From the NCBI GenBank assembly GCA_004010275.1, contig RBWT01000003.1, positions 48,861 through 112,860 on the forward strand: a stretch of 64,000 bases of DNA. The letters are read 5' to 3'. Shown here piece after piece: positions 1 to 9,118 of this stretch. The notes under the pieces were generated by a model. That model was not told the origin of the DNA, ran no database searches, and saw nothing but the letters and a program-made list of their open reading frames with translations. Within the stretch, counting starts at the first letter, position 1. Every line of letters starts with the position of its first letter. The stretch is from Streptomyces huasconensis (lineage in GTDB: Bacteria > Actinomycetota > Actinomycetes > Streptomycetales > Streptomycetaceae). The position numbers and the translations under genes were made by a program.

Positions 1-209
1 GCGATGGTACCACGACCACGGCGAGCAGCAGCGGCAGCAGCGCCGCGAAGAGCCAGGGCGCGTCCCCCGCGTGCGTACCGATGCCCGAGTCGCCGTCCGC
101 GAGCAGCGGCCACCCGAACGCGGCCACCCCCACGGCGCTGGCCAGCGCGAGCGCCACGATCGAGCGGGGGCCGAGGCGGACGGGCCGGGCCTGCGGTCGC
201 GGCGCTCAC
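1..209 (-). CDS. ECF transporter S component, N-terminal part (cut by window edge)
   Basis: The likely substrate-binding membrane subunit (S component) of the energy-coupling-factor transporter encoded upstream. The GTG start overlaps the ATPase stop codon (GTGA), so it is the last visible gene of the operon. The readable part contains a hydrophobic stretch (IVALALASAVGVAAFGWPLL) followed by a second one ending LLPLLLAVVVV, consistent with the first two membrane helices. The frame changes between the start codon and the first helix, probably an indel. The substrate is not readable from this fragment; the riboswitch at the head of the operon suggests a corrinoid. The gene continues beyond position 1. 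Confidence 0.55.
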   Translation of the reverse strand, partial: MSAATAGPARPPRPPLDRGARAGQRRGGGRVRVAAARGRRLGHRYARGGRALALRGAAAAAARRGRGTI

Positions 210-1894
210 GACGCGTCCCCTGCCGCGCCCAGCGCCTCGCGCACCTGCGCCACCGTCAGCCACTCCCGCGGCGCCAGGATCTTGGTGACCTGGGGTGCGA
301 AGGAGGGCGAGGACACCACGATCTGCGGGGTCGGTCGGGCCGTCCGCGACGACCTCGCCGTCCGCGAGGATCACCACCCGGTGGGCGATCTCGGCGGCCA
401 GCTCCACGTCGTGCGTGGCCAGCACGATCGCGTGGCCCTCGGCGGCGAGGCCCCGCAGGATCGTGACCAGGCGGGCCTTGGCCGCGTAGTCCAGGCCGCG
501 GGTCGGCTCGTCGAGGAGGAGAAGGGGAGGGCGCGCGGTCAGCACGATCGCCAGGGCGAGCGCGAGCCGCTGGCCCTCGGAGAGGTCCCGGGGGTGCGTG
601 TCGTCCGCGATGCCCGGCAGCAGCTCGCTCACCAGGGCGCGGCACGTGCCGGGCGCGGCGTCCGCGTCCCGGTCGGCGGCGGCGCACTCGGCGGTCACGG
701 TGTCCGCGTAGAGCAGGTCGCGCGGTTCCTGGGGGACCAGGCCGACGTGCCGGACCAGCTCGCGCGGGGCGGTGCGGTGCGGGACGGCGCCGCCGACGCG
801 GACGGTGCCCGAGGTGGGTTCGAGGAGGCCGACCAGGGTGGACAGGAGCGTGGACTTCCCGGCGCCGTTGCGGCCCATGAGGGCGACCGTCTCACCGGGC
901 GTCACCGCAGGTCGACGCGGCGCAGCGCCTCGACGCGGCCGCGCCGCACGGCGAGGCGTTCGACGCGCGCCGCCGCCGTCTTGTCGGTGTCGTACGTACG
1001 TTCCTTGCGCAGCCGGGGCCACCGGCCGGACGGCCGCTCCACGGGGCGTACGCCGTCTCCTCCTGGCGCGCGCGCGCGGTCCGCGAGCCGCTCCCGCAGC
1101 GCGCCCGCCCTGCGCCGCGCGTCCCGCACGGTCAGCGGCAACGGCGACCAGCCCGCGAGACGCCCGAGGGCGACCACCGGCGGGAAGACGGGGGAGCGCG
1201 CCATCAGCTCCGCCGGGTCGCCGAGCACCGGCGGCTCGCCCGGCGCCGCGAGCAGCAGCACCTGATCCGCGTACTGCACGACCCGTTCGAGCCGGTGCTC
1301 GGCCATCAGCACCGTCGTGCCCAGGTCGTGGACGAGCCGCTGGAGCACCGCGAGGACCTCCTCGGCGGCGGCCGGGTCGAGCGCGGAGGTCGGCTCGTCC
1401 AGGACGAGGACCTGGGGGTGAGGAGTGAGGACCGAGCCGATCGCGACGCGCTGGCGCTGACCACCGGAGAGCGTCGCGATGGGGCGGTCGCGCAGGTCGG
1501 CGAGGCCGAGCAGGTCGAGGGTCTCCTCCACCCGGCGGCGCATCACATCCGGCGCGAGACCGAGCGACTCCATGCCGTACGCCAGTTCGTCCTCGACGGT
1601 GTCCGTCACGAAGTGGGCGAGGGGGTCCTGGCCCACCGTGCCGACGACGTCGGCGAGTTCGCGCGGCTTGTGGGTACGGGTGTCACGGCCCGCCACGGTC
1701 ACCCGGCCGCGCAGGGTGCCGCCCGTGAAGTGCGGCACGAGACCGCTGACCGTGCCGAGCAATGTCGACTTGCCGACCCCGGACGGGCCGACGAGCAGCA
1801 CCAGTTCACCCTCGGGGACGGTGAGGTCGACGCCCCGGACGGTGGGCCCCGCAGCGCCCTCGTACGTCACGGAGACGTCCTCGAAGCGGATCAT
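206..1894 (-). CDS. ECF transporter ATPase, two fused ABC domains (frameshifted here)
   Basis: Energises the ECF transporter at the inner face of the membrane. The first ABC domain (residues about 1-240) shows Walker A GPSGVGKST, signature LSGGQRQRVAIG and Walker B VLVLDEPTSALDP. The frame breaks near 903, where a GGG run appears shortened, and the second ABC domain resumes immediately with Walker A GRNGAGKST, signature LSEGQRLALALA and Walker B LLLLDEPTRGLD. A second frame change lies near 320. The two-domain layout is usual for actinobacterial ECF ATPases (EcfA1-EcfA2 fusion). The ATG overlaps the permease stop (ATGA), so the genes are translationally coupled. Confidence 0.85.
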
Positions 1895-3055
1895 GAGGTC
1901 TCCTTGGCTGATACGGGGGAGGGAAGCGCCGGGGTCGGCGGTGCCGGCGCCACGAAGGCCGGCAGCAGTCCGAGGAGCACCGCCAGCGCGGGCCACAGCG
2001 GCAGCGCGGGCGCGATCAGCGGTACGACGCCGGGGTGCAGGGCCGCCGGGTCGGACGACGCGGCCCAGATCACCAGGCCCGCCACGGCGATCCCCGACCC
2101 GGAGACCAGCCAGGCCCGCACACCCCACCGGTCGGGCCGGTAGCGGGTGCGCACGGCACGGCGGCCCCCCAGCCGCAGCCCCGCGAGCGCCGCCAGCAGC
2201 CCGGCCACCAGCACGGGCACGCCGTACGAGCGCCCTGCGCGGTCAGCAGTCCGTATGTCCCCACGCAGACGCCGCAGGCGCCCAGCGTCAGCGCGGCGAT
2301 GGCCCTGCGCACACCCGCGGGCACGGCGGCGCTGCGGCCGAAGCCCCGCGCGTCCATGGCGGCGGCCAGCGCCACCGACCGCTCCAAGGCGCCCTCCAGG
2401 ACCGGCAGGCCGACCTGGAGCAGCCCCCGCACACCCTTGTCGGAGCGCCCCCGCAGCCGCCGCGCGGACCGCAGCCGCTGCACGTCCGCGATGAGGTTCG
2501 GCGCGAAGGTCATCGCCACCACGACGGCGACCCCGACCTCGTACAACGCGCCCGGCAGCGACTTCAGCAGCCGGGACGGGCTCGCCAGGGCGTTCGCCGC
2601 GCCGACACAGATCAGCAGGCCGGCCAGTCTGATCCCGTCGTAGAGCGCGAAGAGCACGCCCTCCGCCGTGACCCGGCCGCCGATGCGCACACCCTTGGCC
2701 CAGTCGGGCAGCGGAACCTCCGGCAGCGTCACCAGGACGTGCGTGCCCGGGATCGGCGACCCCAGCACGATCGCGAAGACCAGCCGGATGCCGATGACGA
2801 GCAGCGCCAGCTTCACGAACGCGCCGTACGACTTCGCCCACGGCGCCGAGGTCCGACGCGCCGCCACCACATAGCCCGCGACGCCGATCAGCAGCGCGAT
2901 CAGCAGCGGGTTCGTCGTCCGGGACGCGGCGGTGCCGAGCCCGAGCGCCCACACCCACCAGGCGCCCGGGTGCAGGGCGTTGCTCCGGTGCGCCTCGGGG
3001 GCGCGGCGGCGGCTCAGGAGGCCGCCGCGCGGGCATGGCCGGTCAGGTCCCTCAT
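1891..3055 (-). CDS. ECF transporter transmembrane protein EcfT (frameshifted here)
   Basis: The energy-coupling membrane subunit of the ECF transporter. Hydrophobic segments are visible (NPLLIALLIGVAGYVVAA; KLALLVIGIRLVFAIVL), then a cytoplasmic coupling region with repeated arginines and alanines (DVQRLRSARRLRGRSDKG; AMDARGFGRS). The second resembles the AxA/ARG coupling motifs by which EcfT contacts the ATPases. Two more C-terminal hydrophobic helices follow. The ATG at 3055 lies 32 bases after the preceding stop; reading from it needs frame changes near 3015 and 2235. The gene sits between the SCO2322-family gene and the ATPase in one operon. Confidence 0.8.
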
Positions 3056-3086
3056 CGTGCTGTCCGTGTCCGAGTCCGGTGCCGCG

Positions 3087-3772
3087 TCAGCCGCGACGGC
3101 GCCGGGTCTGCCAGAACGCGGCGCCGCCGAGCGCCGCCACCACGGCGATCCCGGCGATCAGACCCACGGAGGGCCCGCCGTCGTCCTGGTCCTGGTGCTC
3201 CTTCTCCCCGGCGCGGGAGCGGTCCGTCCCGTCCGCGGAGACCTGCTCGCCGCAGCCCGACTTCGGGTAGCCGTCGACGGCGCACAGCAGCGCCTTGCTG
3301 TCGTAGCGCAGCGGCGCGGCGACCGAGGCGAGCGCCTCCGCGCTGGTGGCGTCCCGCGCGACCCGCGCGCAGGCCACCCGCCGTGCGGGCGGCGACTCAC
3401 CGCGCGGCGCGTCCTCGCGCGTACCGAAGTCGAGGACGAGAGCCACCCGCTTGCGGCCGTCCCGGGCGGGCGTCTTCGCGCAGATGTCGGAGAAGACCGC
3501 GGTCCGCGCGGCTTGGCGGCGTCCTGGGAGTTCGCCGAGACCGCGAAGCGGAACCCCTGCACGGCACCGTCCTCGGGGCGGGCGGTGCCGGGGCCCTGAG
3601 TGGCGTACGTCCAGGTGTCGCCGTCCCGGTCCCAGAACGACCAGTAGCGGTAGCCGGCGGCCGGGGAGGGCGCGGCGGCGAGGACGCACAGCAGCGCGGC
3701 GAGCAGCGCCCCGACCGCCGTGCGCCCGCGCCACCCGTGGCCCCGAGTCCGGCCCGTCCGGCCCCGCGTCAC
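3087..3772 (-). CDS. SCO2322 family surface protein (frameshifted here)
   Basis: A secreted, membrane-anchored protein of the Streptomyces SCO2322 family, whose biochemical role is unknown. The GTG start overlaps the TGA of the upstream barrel gene. An N-terminal signal peptide (AVGALLAALLCVLAAAPSPA) is followed by the family's opening stretch GYRYWSFWDRDGDTWTYATQ, a domain with several cysteines, an acidic/gln-rich spacer and a C-terminal helix with an arginine tail (FWQTRRRRG). That layout suggests attachment to the outer face of the membrane. The frame changes near 3510. Its place between the barrel protein and EcfT suggests a part in presenting substrate to the transporter; this is inference. 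Confidence 0.75.
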
Positions 3773-5036
3773 GGCTGCTGCTTCTTGCGGTTGGCGCTGT
3801 ACAGGAAGCCGATGCCGATGCCGGCGACCATGCCGACGCCGATGATCCACCAGATGCTGACGCCTCCGTCCTCCTTCTTCTCGTCGGACTCGCGTCCGCG
3901 GCGGAGTCCGACGCGGAGCCCTTCTCCGGCGGCGGGCCCTGGGCGGTCAGCCGCTCGACGAGGTCGGCGCCGCCGAAGTCACGGGGGTCCATGCCGGCCG
4001 CGCGGGCGGCGAAGACGAGCTGGGCGTAGGCGGCGGGGCCGGACTGCTTCGCCCAGGCCGCGGAGTTCTTCGCGAGCCACTCGGCGGACTTCCCGGCCTG
4101 CTCGCTCTGCCCGGCGGCGGCGAGGGCGACCACGGCGTCGGCGGTGTTGCCCTGGTCCGGCTGGTCCTTGGCGCCCGGCATGGCGGACATGAGGTGGTCG
4201 TCGTGCTTGCCGAGCAGCTTCAGCAGGAAGCCCGTGCCGTTGCTCGCCGCCTGTGAGGCGGTGGCGGGCTTCGCGCACTTGGGGGCCTCGCCCGCGGCCT
4301 TCTTGCCCGGTGTCACGACGAGGCCCTTGCCGAGGCTGCCGAGCACACCGGCCGCGGTGGCGTCCGCGTTCGGCGAGAGCTTGCCGGACTTGGCGTCGGC
4401 GAGACCGAAGGCGCCGTCGCCCTTGCCGCAGTCCATGGCGAGCTTCGGCAGCGCGTCGTAGGCCGACCTGCCCTTCTGCGACTTGACGTCCGCGGGGTTC
4501 TCCCCGGCCGCGGCGAGGGCGCCGACGACGATGCCGGTGGAGTTGGCGTCGGAGGGCAGACCGGGGTTGCAGCCCCAGCCGCCGTCCTGGTTCTGCACGG
4601 ACTTCAGCCAGGCCACGCCCTTGTCGACCGTCTCGGCCAGGCTCTTGTCCTGTCCCTTGTCCTGGCTCTTGTCGTCGCCGCCGAGGGCGGCGAGGGCCTG
4701 GACGGCGGCGGCGGTGGAGTTGCTGTCGACCGGCGTCTTGGAGTTGCACGGCTCGCTCGCGTCGGCGCGGTAGGCGGCGAAGCCACCGCTCGCGCACTGC
4801 TGCCCGGTCAGCCAGGTCACGGCCTTCCGGGCGGGCCGGACATCCGCGGTGTCCAGGGCGAGCAGGGCGTACGACTGCCGGAAGACGCCGTCGAACTTCG
4901 GGTCCGACTTGCCGTACAGGCCCGAGGGGAGCGCGGTCGAGGGCGACGGGGCGTCGTCCGCGAAAGCGGCCGGTGCGGCGGCCGAGCCGAACACGGCGAC
5001 GGCGGCCAGGACCGCTGCGCTGCGGCGAACGTTCAT
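3769..5036 (-). CDS. Secreted prenyltransferase/squalene-oxidase-repeat (alpha/alpha-barrel) protein, intrinsic-factor-like
   Basis: First gene of the riboswitch operon. It opens with a signal peptide (MNVRRSAAVLAAVAVFGSAA) ending near AFADD. It then has repeated alpha/alpha-toroid motifs of the prenyltransferase/squalene cyclase superfamily: QSYALLALDTA, WLTGQQCASGGFAAY, WLKSVQNQDGGWGCNP and GFLLKLLGKHDDH, spaced about 50-60 residues apart. Paired cysteines fit an extracellular location. The C-terminus is a membrane helix (SIWWIIGVGMVAGIGIGFLY) with a lysine tail, reached after a frame change near 3895. The same barrel fold forms the alpha-domain of animal intrinsic factor and transcobalamin. 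With the B12 riboswitch upstream and the ECF transporter downstream, a surface corrinoid-binding role is likely, but no binding residue can be checked here. Confidence 0.75.
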
Positions 5037-5104
5037 GATGCGGCGGGTTGCCTCTCCCTGCGGGGAGCGGGGCGGCACGGACCGTGCGGGCACGGCTTCC
5101 GGGC

Positions 5105-5325
5105 GGCTCCGGCTCCGTATACCTCGACGGTGCCGCTCATCGGGGGTCCCGATGAAGCGAGCCGGTCACGGTTCCGCGCCGGGCCTTCCGGCTTACCGCC
5201 GAGCGGTACACGGAATGGGGCCTCCCCTGCTCGAACCAAGCCGAGAGCTCGGGGAAGGGTCAGCGCCGGATTCGCACCGGCTTCCCCCTGCGCGGACGTG
5301 AGGACGACCCGGTCACTCTACCGGC
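5105..5325 (-). promoter_or_regulatory. Cobalamin (B12) riboswitch
   Basis: On the minus strand the leader of the barrel-protein operon contains the conserved B12-box arrangement: GGGGGAA followed by GCCGGTGCGAATCCGGCGC (complement of 5264-5282), then CTGACCC, and further on AACCGTGACCGG (complement of 5162-5173). The last part (complement of 5111-5126, CGAGGTATACGGAGCC) sits where the terminal B12-box strand is expected. About 84 bases separate CTGACCC from AACCGTGAC; these can fold into an extra hairpin and make this element longer than the minimal consensus. It should repress the downstream operon when adenosylcobalamin or a related corrinoid is plentiful. A covariance-model search would settle the exact limits. 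Confidence 0.8.
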
Positions 5326-5345
5326 CGGTCCGCGCGCGCCCCCGG

Positions 5346-6405
5346 TCACACCGCCACGTACGTCACCGGGTCGCTGCCCGCCACCGCCTCCGCCCGCCCG
5401 AGCTTCACCAGGCGCCGCACATGGGCCTCGGCCTCCGAGACCGCGATGGTGCGCGAGCCGTAGGGGATCTCGGCCCAGGGGCGGTTCCACTCCATGCGCG
5501 CGGCGAGGCTCCAGGGGGTGAGGGGTTCGGAGAGGAGGGCGAGCAGGCCGGTCAGGCGTTCTTCGTGGTGGGCCAGGAGTTCCCGGACGCGGGCCGGGGC
5601 GTCGGTGAACGCGTGCTGGTGGGCGGGCAGCACCTCGGCCGGGTCGAGGCGGCCGACGCGCTCCAGGGAGTCCAGGTAGTCCCCGAGGGGGTCGGTGACC
5701 GTGTCGTCGTCCGGGTCCTCGTACAGGCCGATGTGCTGGGGTGATGCCGGGCAGCAGGTGGTCGCCGGAGAAGAGGCGGCCGGTGCCGCGCAGTCCCGCC
5801 GGGTGGGCCTCCTCCAGGTGCAGGCAGACGTGGCCGGGGGTGTGGCCGGGCGTCCAGACGGCGCGCAGGCGGCGGCCCGGCAGGTCCAGCAGCTCGCCGG
5901 GGGCGATCCCGCGGTCGGGCAGGGCCGGGTCGAGGCCGGGCAGCCGGCTCGGGCGGTCCGCGTCCCGGGCGCCCAGGAGCGGCGCGACGTGCTCGGCGGG
6001 GGCGCCCCGCGCGCTGAGCTTCGCGGCCAGGTAGCCGTACCAGCGCTCGGGCGGGTTGGCGCGGGTGCGGCGCACGACGGAGGCGTCCGCCGCGTGCATC
6101 GCGATCCACGCCCCGGACGCCTCGCGGACCTGCGCGGACAGGCCGTGGTGGTCGGGGTGGTGGTGCGTGATGACCACACCGCGTACGTCCTCGACGGCGA
6201 CGCCGCACAGGCCGAGCCCGGCGGTCAGTGTGGACCAGGAGGCGGGGTCGTCCCAGCCGGTGTCGATCAGGACCGGGCCGTCGTCGGTGTCCAGGAGGTG
6301 GACGAGGGTGCAGCCGAGGGGGTTGTCGGGGATCGGGACCTTGACGCTCCAGACACCACCGCCGTGCTCGATCACCGGCGGTTCGGTCACCTGCGGGGTG
6401 GTCAT
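5346..6405 (-). CDS. MBL-fold metallo-hydrolase (frameshifted here)
   Basis: A metallo-beta-lactamase-fold hydrolase. The zinc-binding HxHxDH motif is visible as THHHPDHHG near residue 80, a further histidine in TPGHTPGHVCLH near residue 190, and the aspartate in LFSGDHLL near 215. The frame changes just after LLPGITP near 5742. The rest encodes a helical C-terminal domain of the kind seen in LACTB2-like and glyoxalase II-like proteins (EVLPAHQHAF gives another metal histidine). The substrate is unknown; CoA-thioester or lactone hydrolysis is plausible. It is transcribed divergently from the aldehyde dehydrogenase, and a KstR-type site (6444-6457) lies 39 bases upstream of its start. Confidence 0.8.
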
Positions 6406-6443
6406 GGGCGCCTCGTCTCTCGTCGGCGGATGCCCACTATAAC

Positions 6444-6457
6444 TAGAACTGGTTTCA
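6444..6457. promoter_or_regulatory. KstR-type operator in MBL/ALDH divergent promoter
   Basis: TAGAACTGGTTTCA fits the mycobacterial KstR consensus TNNAACNNGTTNNA at every fixed position. It sits between the divergent MBL hydrolase and aldehyde dehydrogenase genes, 39 bases from the former start. A KstR-like gene lies 2 kb away. The match is by eye; binding is inferred. Confidence 0.6.
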
Positions 6458-6527
6458 ATGGCCGCCCAAGTGCGCGGAACTAGCGTGGAGTTGACGGACG
6501 GCGGTTCAGCGCGTGGACTCCTCGGAA

Positions 6528-6545
6528 TGGAACTGGTATCAGTTC
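6528..6545. promoter_or_regulatory. Second, imperfect KstR-type site upstream of aldehyde dehydrogenase
   Basis: TGGAACTGGTATCA (6528-6541) differs from TNNAACNNGTTNNA at one fixed base (GTA for GTT). The same bases form part of a perfect inverted repeat GAACTG-GTAT-CAGTTC at 6530-6545. It lies 68 bases upstream of the dehydrogenase start, a suitable place for repression. Confidence 0.4.
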
Positions 6546-6553
6546 TGAAACAA

Positions 6554-6590
6554 CGTCAGGAACCAGCGTCAGGAACCGGCGTCAGGAAGC
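6554..6590. repeat. Three 13-bp direct repeats before the aldehyde dehydrogenase start
   Basis: CGTCAGGAACCAG occurs nearly three times head to tail with a 13-base period (starts 6554, 6567, 6580; the third copy ends GGAAG). The block lies in the 5' leader just upstream of the ribosome-binding region (CCGCAGGAGG) of the dehydrogenase. Its role is unknown; it could be a regulator site or replication slippage. Confidence 0.6.
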
Positions 6591-6612
6591 CCCCCGCAGG
6601 AGGCAGTCAGCC

Positions 6613-8079
6613 ATGACGGAGCTCGTGGAACACGGACAGCTGTTCATCGGCGGGGAGTTGGTGGACCCGCTCGGCAAGGACGTCATCGACGTCGTCTCCC
6701 CGCACACCGGCCAGGTCTTCGCCCGCGTGCCGCACGCCGCCCCCGCCGACGTGGACCGCGCCGTCGCCGCCGCGCGCAAGGCGTTCGACGAAGGCCCCTG
6801 GCCGCGCATGTCCCTGGACGAGCGGATCGCGGTCGTCACCAGGATCAAGGACGGCTTCGCGGTGCGCCACGAGGAGATCGCCCGCATCATCAGCTCCGAG
6901 AACGGCACCCCGTACACCTCCAGTGTGATGGTGCAGGCCCTCGCCGCGATGATGGTGTGGGACGCGGCGCTCACCGTCGCCCGCGACTTCCGTTACGAGG
7001 AGAGCCGCGACGGAGTCCTCGGGAAACTGCTCGTGCGCCGCGAGCCGGTCGGCGTCGTCGCGGCCGTCGTGCCCTGGAACGTCCCGCAGTTCACCGCCGC
7101 CGCCAAGCTCGCCCCCGCGCTGCTCGCCGGCTGCCCGGTGGTCCTGAAGACCTCGCCCGAGGCGCCGCTCGACGCGTACGTCCTCGCGGAGATCGCCGCG
7201 GCGGCGGGCCTGCCGGAAGGCGTGCTCTCCATCATTTCGGCCGACCGCGAGGTCAGCGAGTACCTCGTCGGGCACCCCGGCGTCGACAAGGTGTCCTTCA
7301 CCGGGTCCGTCGCCGCGGGCAAACGCGTCATGGAGGTCGCCGCCCGCAACCTCACCCGCGTCACCCTGGAACTCGGCGGCAAGTCGGCCGCCGTGATCCT
7401 GCCCGACGCCGACGCGGCGGGCGCCGTCGCCGGCATCGTGCCGTTCGCCTGGATGATCAACGGCCAGGCGTGCGTGGCCCAGAGCCGCATCCTCGTGCCG
7501 CGCACCCGCTACGACGAGTTCGCCGACGCCTTCGCCGCCGCCGCGTCCGCGCTCAAGGTCGGCGACCCGATGGACCCCGCGACCGAACTCGGCCCGCTCG
7601 TCGCCGAGCGGCAGCAGCGGCGCTCCCTGGACTACATCCGCATCGGCCAGGAGGAGGGCGCCAAGATCCTCGCGGGCGGCGGCCGTCCCCCCGGGCTCGA
7701 CCAGGGCTGGTACGTCGAACCGACCCTCTTCGGCGACGTCGACAACTCCATGCGCATCGCCCGCGAGGAGATCTTCGGCCCCGTCATCTGCCTGCTCCCG
7801 TACGGCGACGAGGAGGAGGCCGTCCGGATCGCCAACGACTCCGACTACGGCCTGAGCGGCAGCGTGTGGACCGCCGACGTGGAGCGCGGCATCGACATCG
7901 CCCGCCGGGTGCGCACCGGAACGTACTCCGTGAACACCTTCAGCCTCGACATGCTCGGCCCCTTCGGCGGCTACAAGAACTCCGGACTCGGCCGCGAGTT
8001 CGGGCCCGAGGGGTACGGCGAGTTCTTCGAGCACAAGATGATCCACCTGCCCGCCGGCCATGAGGGGAGTGGCGCCTGA
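6613..8079 (+). CDS. NAD(P)-dependent aldehyde dehydrogenase
   Basis: Oxidises an aldehyde to the carboxylic acid. Full length (488 residues) and intact. The ALDH hallmarks are in place: cofactor-site VPWNVPQFTAAAKLAPALLA near residue 155, the catalytic glutamate region TLELGGKSAA near 252, catalytic cysteine in GQACVAQSR near 286, and the C-terminal EIFGPV and FGGYKNSG motifs. AGGAGG precedes the ATG. The stop overlaps the ferredoxin start (TGATG), so the two are made together. The promoter carries KstR-type sites, which suggests a role in steroid or fatty-alcohol breakdown; the actual aldehyde is unknown. Confidence 0.92.
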   Translation: MTELVEHGQLFIGGELVDPLGKDVIDVVSPHTGQVFARVPHAAPADVDRAVAAARKAFDEGPWPRMSLDERIAVVTRIKDGFAVRHEEIARIISSENGTPYTSSVMVQALAAMMVWDAALTVARDFRYEESRDGVLGKLLVRREPVGVVAAVVPWNVPQFTAAAKLAPALLAGCPVVLKTSPEAPLDAYVLAEIAAAAGLPEGVLSIISADREVSEYLVGHPGVDKVSFTGSVAAGKRVMEVAARNLTRVTLELGGKSAAVILPDADAAGAVAGIVPFAWMINGQACVAQSRILVPRTRYDEFADAFAAAASALKVGDPMDPATELGPLVAERQQRRSLDYIRIGQEEGAKILAGGGRPPGLDQGWYVEPTLFGDVDNSMRIAREEIFGPVICLLPYGDEEEAVRIANDSDYGLSGSVWTADVERGIDIARRVRTGTYSVNTFSLDMLGPFGGYKNSGLGREFGPEGYGEFFEHKMIHLPAGHEGSGA

Positions 8080-8312
8080 TGGGCGACCGCTGGCACGTCG
8101 AGGTCGACCGGTCGGTCTGCATCGGCTCGGGCATGTGCGTGAGCATCGCGCCCGGCGCCTTCGCCCTGGACTCCGCCCGGCAGTCCCGCCCCGCGGCGCC
8201 GGAGCGGGACGCCGACGAGCGGGTCCTGGAGGCCGCCGAGGGCTGCCCGGTCGAGGCGATCACCCTCACGCTGGCCGACAGCGGGGAGGCCGTGTTCCCG
8301 CCCGAGGAGTGA
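8079..8312 (+). CDS. Ferredoxin, 3Fe-4S type
   Basis: A 77-residue electron carrier. Cysteine motifs VCIGSGMCVSIAPGAF and EGCPVEAI supply the three cysteines of a [3Fe-4S] cluster in the pattern of Streptomyces ferredoxins that serve cytochromes P450 (a glycine-serine sits where a fourth cysteine would be). It is coupled to the aldehyde dehydrogenase by a one-base overlap. No P450 gene is visible in the window, so its redox partner is unknown; a P450 or Rieske oxygenase elsewhere in the KstR regulon is a reasonable guess. Confidence 0.9.
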   Translation: MGDRWHVEVDRSVCIGSGMCVSIAPGAFALDSARQSRPAAPERDADERVLEAAEGCPVEAITLTLADSGEAVFPPEE

Positions 8313-8328
8313 GGCCCGGGCGCGGGTG

Positions 8329-8949
8329 TCAGGCGCGGGGCGTGGCCGTGAGGTCGATGAGGCGGCAGACGGTCTCGATGTCGATCTTCACCTGGGCGAT
8401 CGACGCCCGCCCCGACAGCCAGGTGATCAGCGCGGAGTGCCAGGTGTGCTCGATGACCCGCACGGCGGAGAGCTGCTGCGCGGTCGGCGGCTCCGGCAGG
8501 CCCATCGCGTCCAGGATGATCGCCGTCGTCAGCCGCGAGACCGTGTCGACCTCGGGGCTCACCGAGCGGTCGGCGAAGGTCAGGGCACGCACCATCGCGT
8601 CCGCCAGGTGCGGTTCGCGCTGGAGGGCGCGGAAGGCCCGCATCAGCGTCTCCGCGACCCGCTCGGCGGCTGTCTCACCGCCCGGCGGGCGCTTGCGGAT
8701 CGTGGTGTGCATGTGCTGGAGCTGGTCCTGCATGGTCGCCACCAGCAGGTGCACCTTGGAGGGGAAGTAGCGGTAGAGGGTGCCGAGGGCGACGCCCGCC
8801 GCCTCGGCGACCTCGCGCATCTGCACGGCGTCGAAGCCGCCGCGGCTGGCCAGTTGCGCGCTGGCGTGCAGGATGCGGCGCCGGCGCGCCTCCTGGCGCT
8901 CCGTGAGGGGCGGCGTCGCAGGGTTCGCCGCCTTGGCCTCCGCTGTCAT
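8329..8949 (-). CDS. kstR: TetR-family regulator, KstR-like
   Basis: A transcriptional repressor of 206 residues. The N-terminal helix-turn-helix spans about residues 22-68. The segments FDAVQMREVAEAAGVALG and LGTLYRYFPSKVHLLV closely match my memory of mycobacterial KstR, and the C-terminal half also resembles it (ALTFADRSVSPEVDTV; ITWLSGRAS). KstR represses sterol catabolism genes and is released by a CoA-thioester of an early cholesterol metabolite. The start at 8949 is preceded by AAAGGGG. It is convergent with the ferredoxin. A perfect KstR-type site at 9119-9132 lies upstream, allowing autoregulation. The gene symbol rests on remembered similarity plus the five sites in the window. Confidence 0.8.
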   Translation of the reverse strand: MTAEAKAANPATPPLTERQEARRRRILHASAQLASRGGFDAVQMREVAEAAGVALGTLYRYFPSKVHLLVATMQDQLQHMHTTIRKRPPGGETAAERVAETLMRAFRALQREPHLADAMVRALTFADRSVSPEVDTVSRLTTAIILDAMGLPEPPTAQQLSAVRVIEHTWHSALITWLSGRASIAQVKIDIETVCRLIDLTATPRA

Positions 8950-9074
8950 GTCGATGCCCCTTTGGAAATCGCCTCCCGAGATCGCACAGCATGGCAGGGA
9001 GCATGTCGTGGCGCGAATCACCTGATCCGGGCCTTACAGCTCGCCTACCTGCCGGTAGATTCAGAGCGCGTTCG

Positions 9075-9114
9075 GCGATCACTCAGCGATCACTCAGCGA
9101 TCACTCGGCGATCA
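9075..9114. repeat. 11-bp tandem repeats (3.6 copies)
   Basis: GCGATCACTCA is repeated head to tail from 9075, 9086 and 9097, with a partial fourth copy to 9114. The block lies in the kstR/glycosyltransferase divergent promoter, right beside the KstR-type site. The 11-base spacing is one DNA turn, so proteins bound to each copy would line up on one face. Confidence 0.7.
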
Positions 9115-9118
9115 AGTC

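Noticed and set aside
6530..6545. GAACTG-GTAT-CAGTTC as a separate TetR operator
   Set aside because: It overlaps the imperfect KstR site and no second candidate regulator is nearby; left as part of that site.
6607..8061. 484-codon open frame antisense to the aldehyde dehydrogenase
   Set aside because: High G+C makes long antisense frames common. The translation has no family motifs, whereas the plus strand encodes a complete ALDH.
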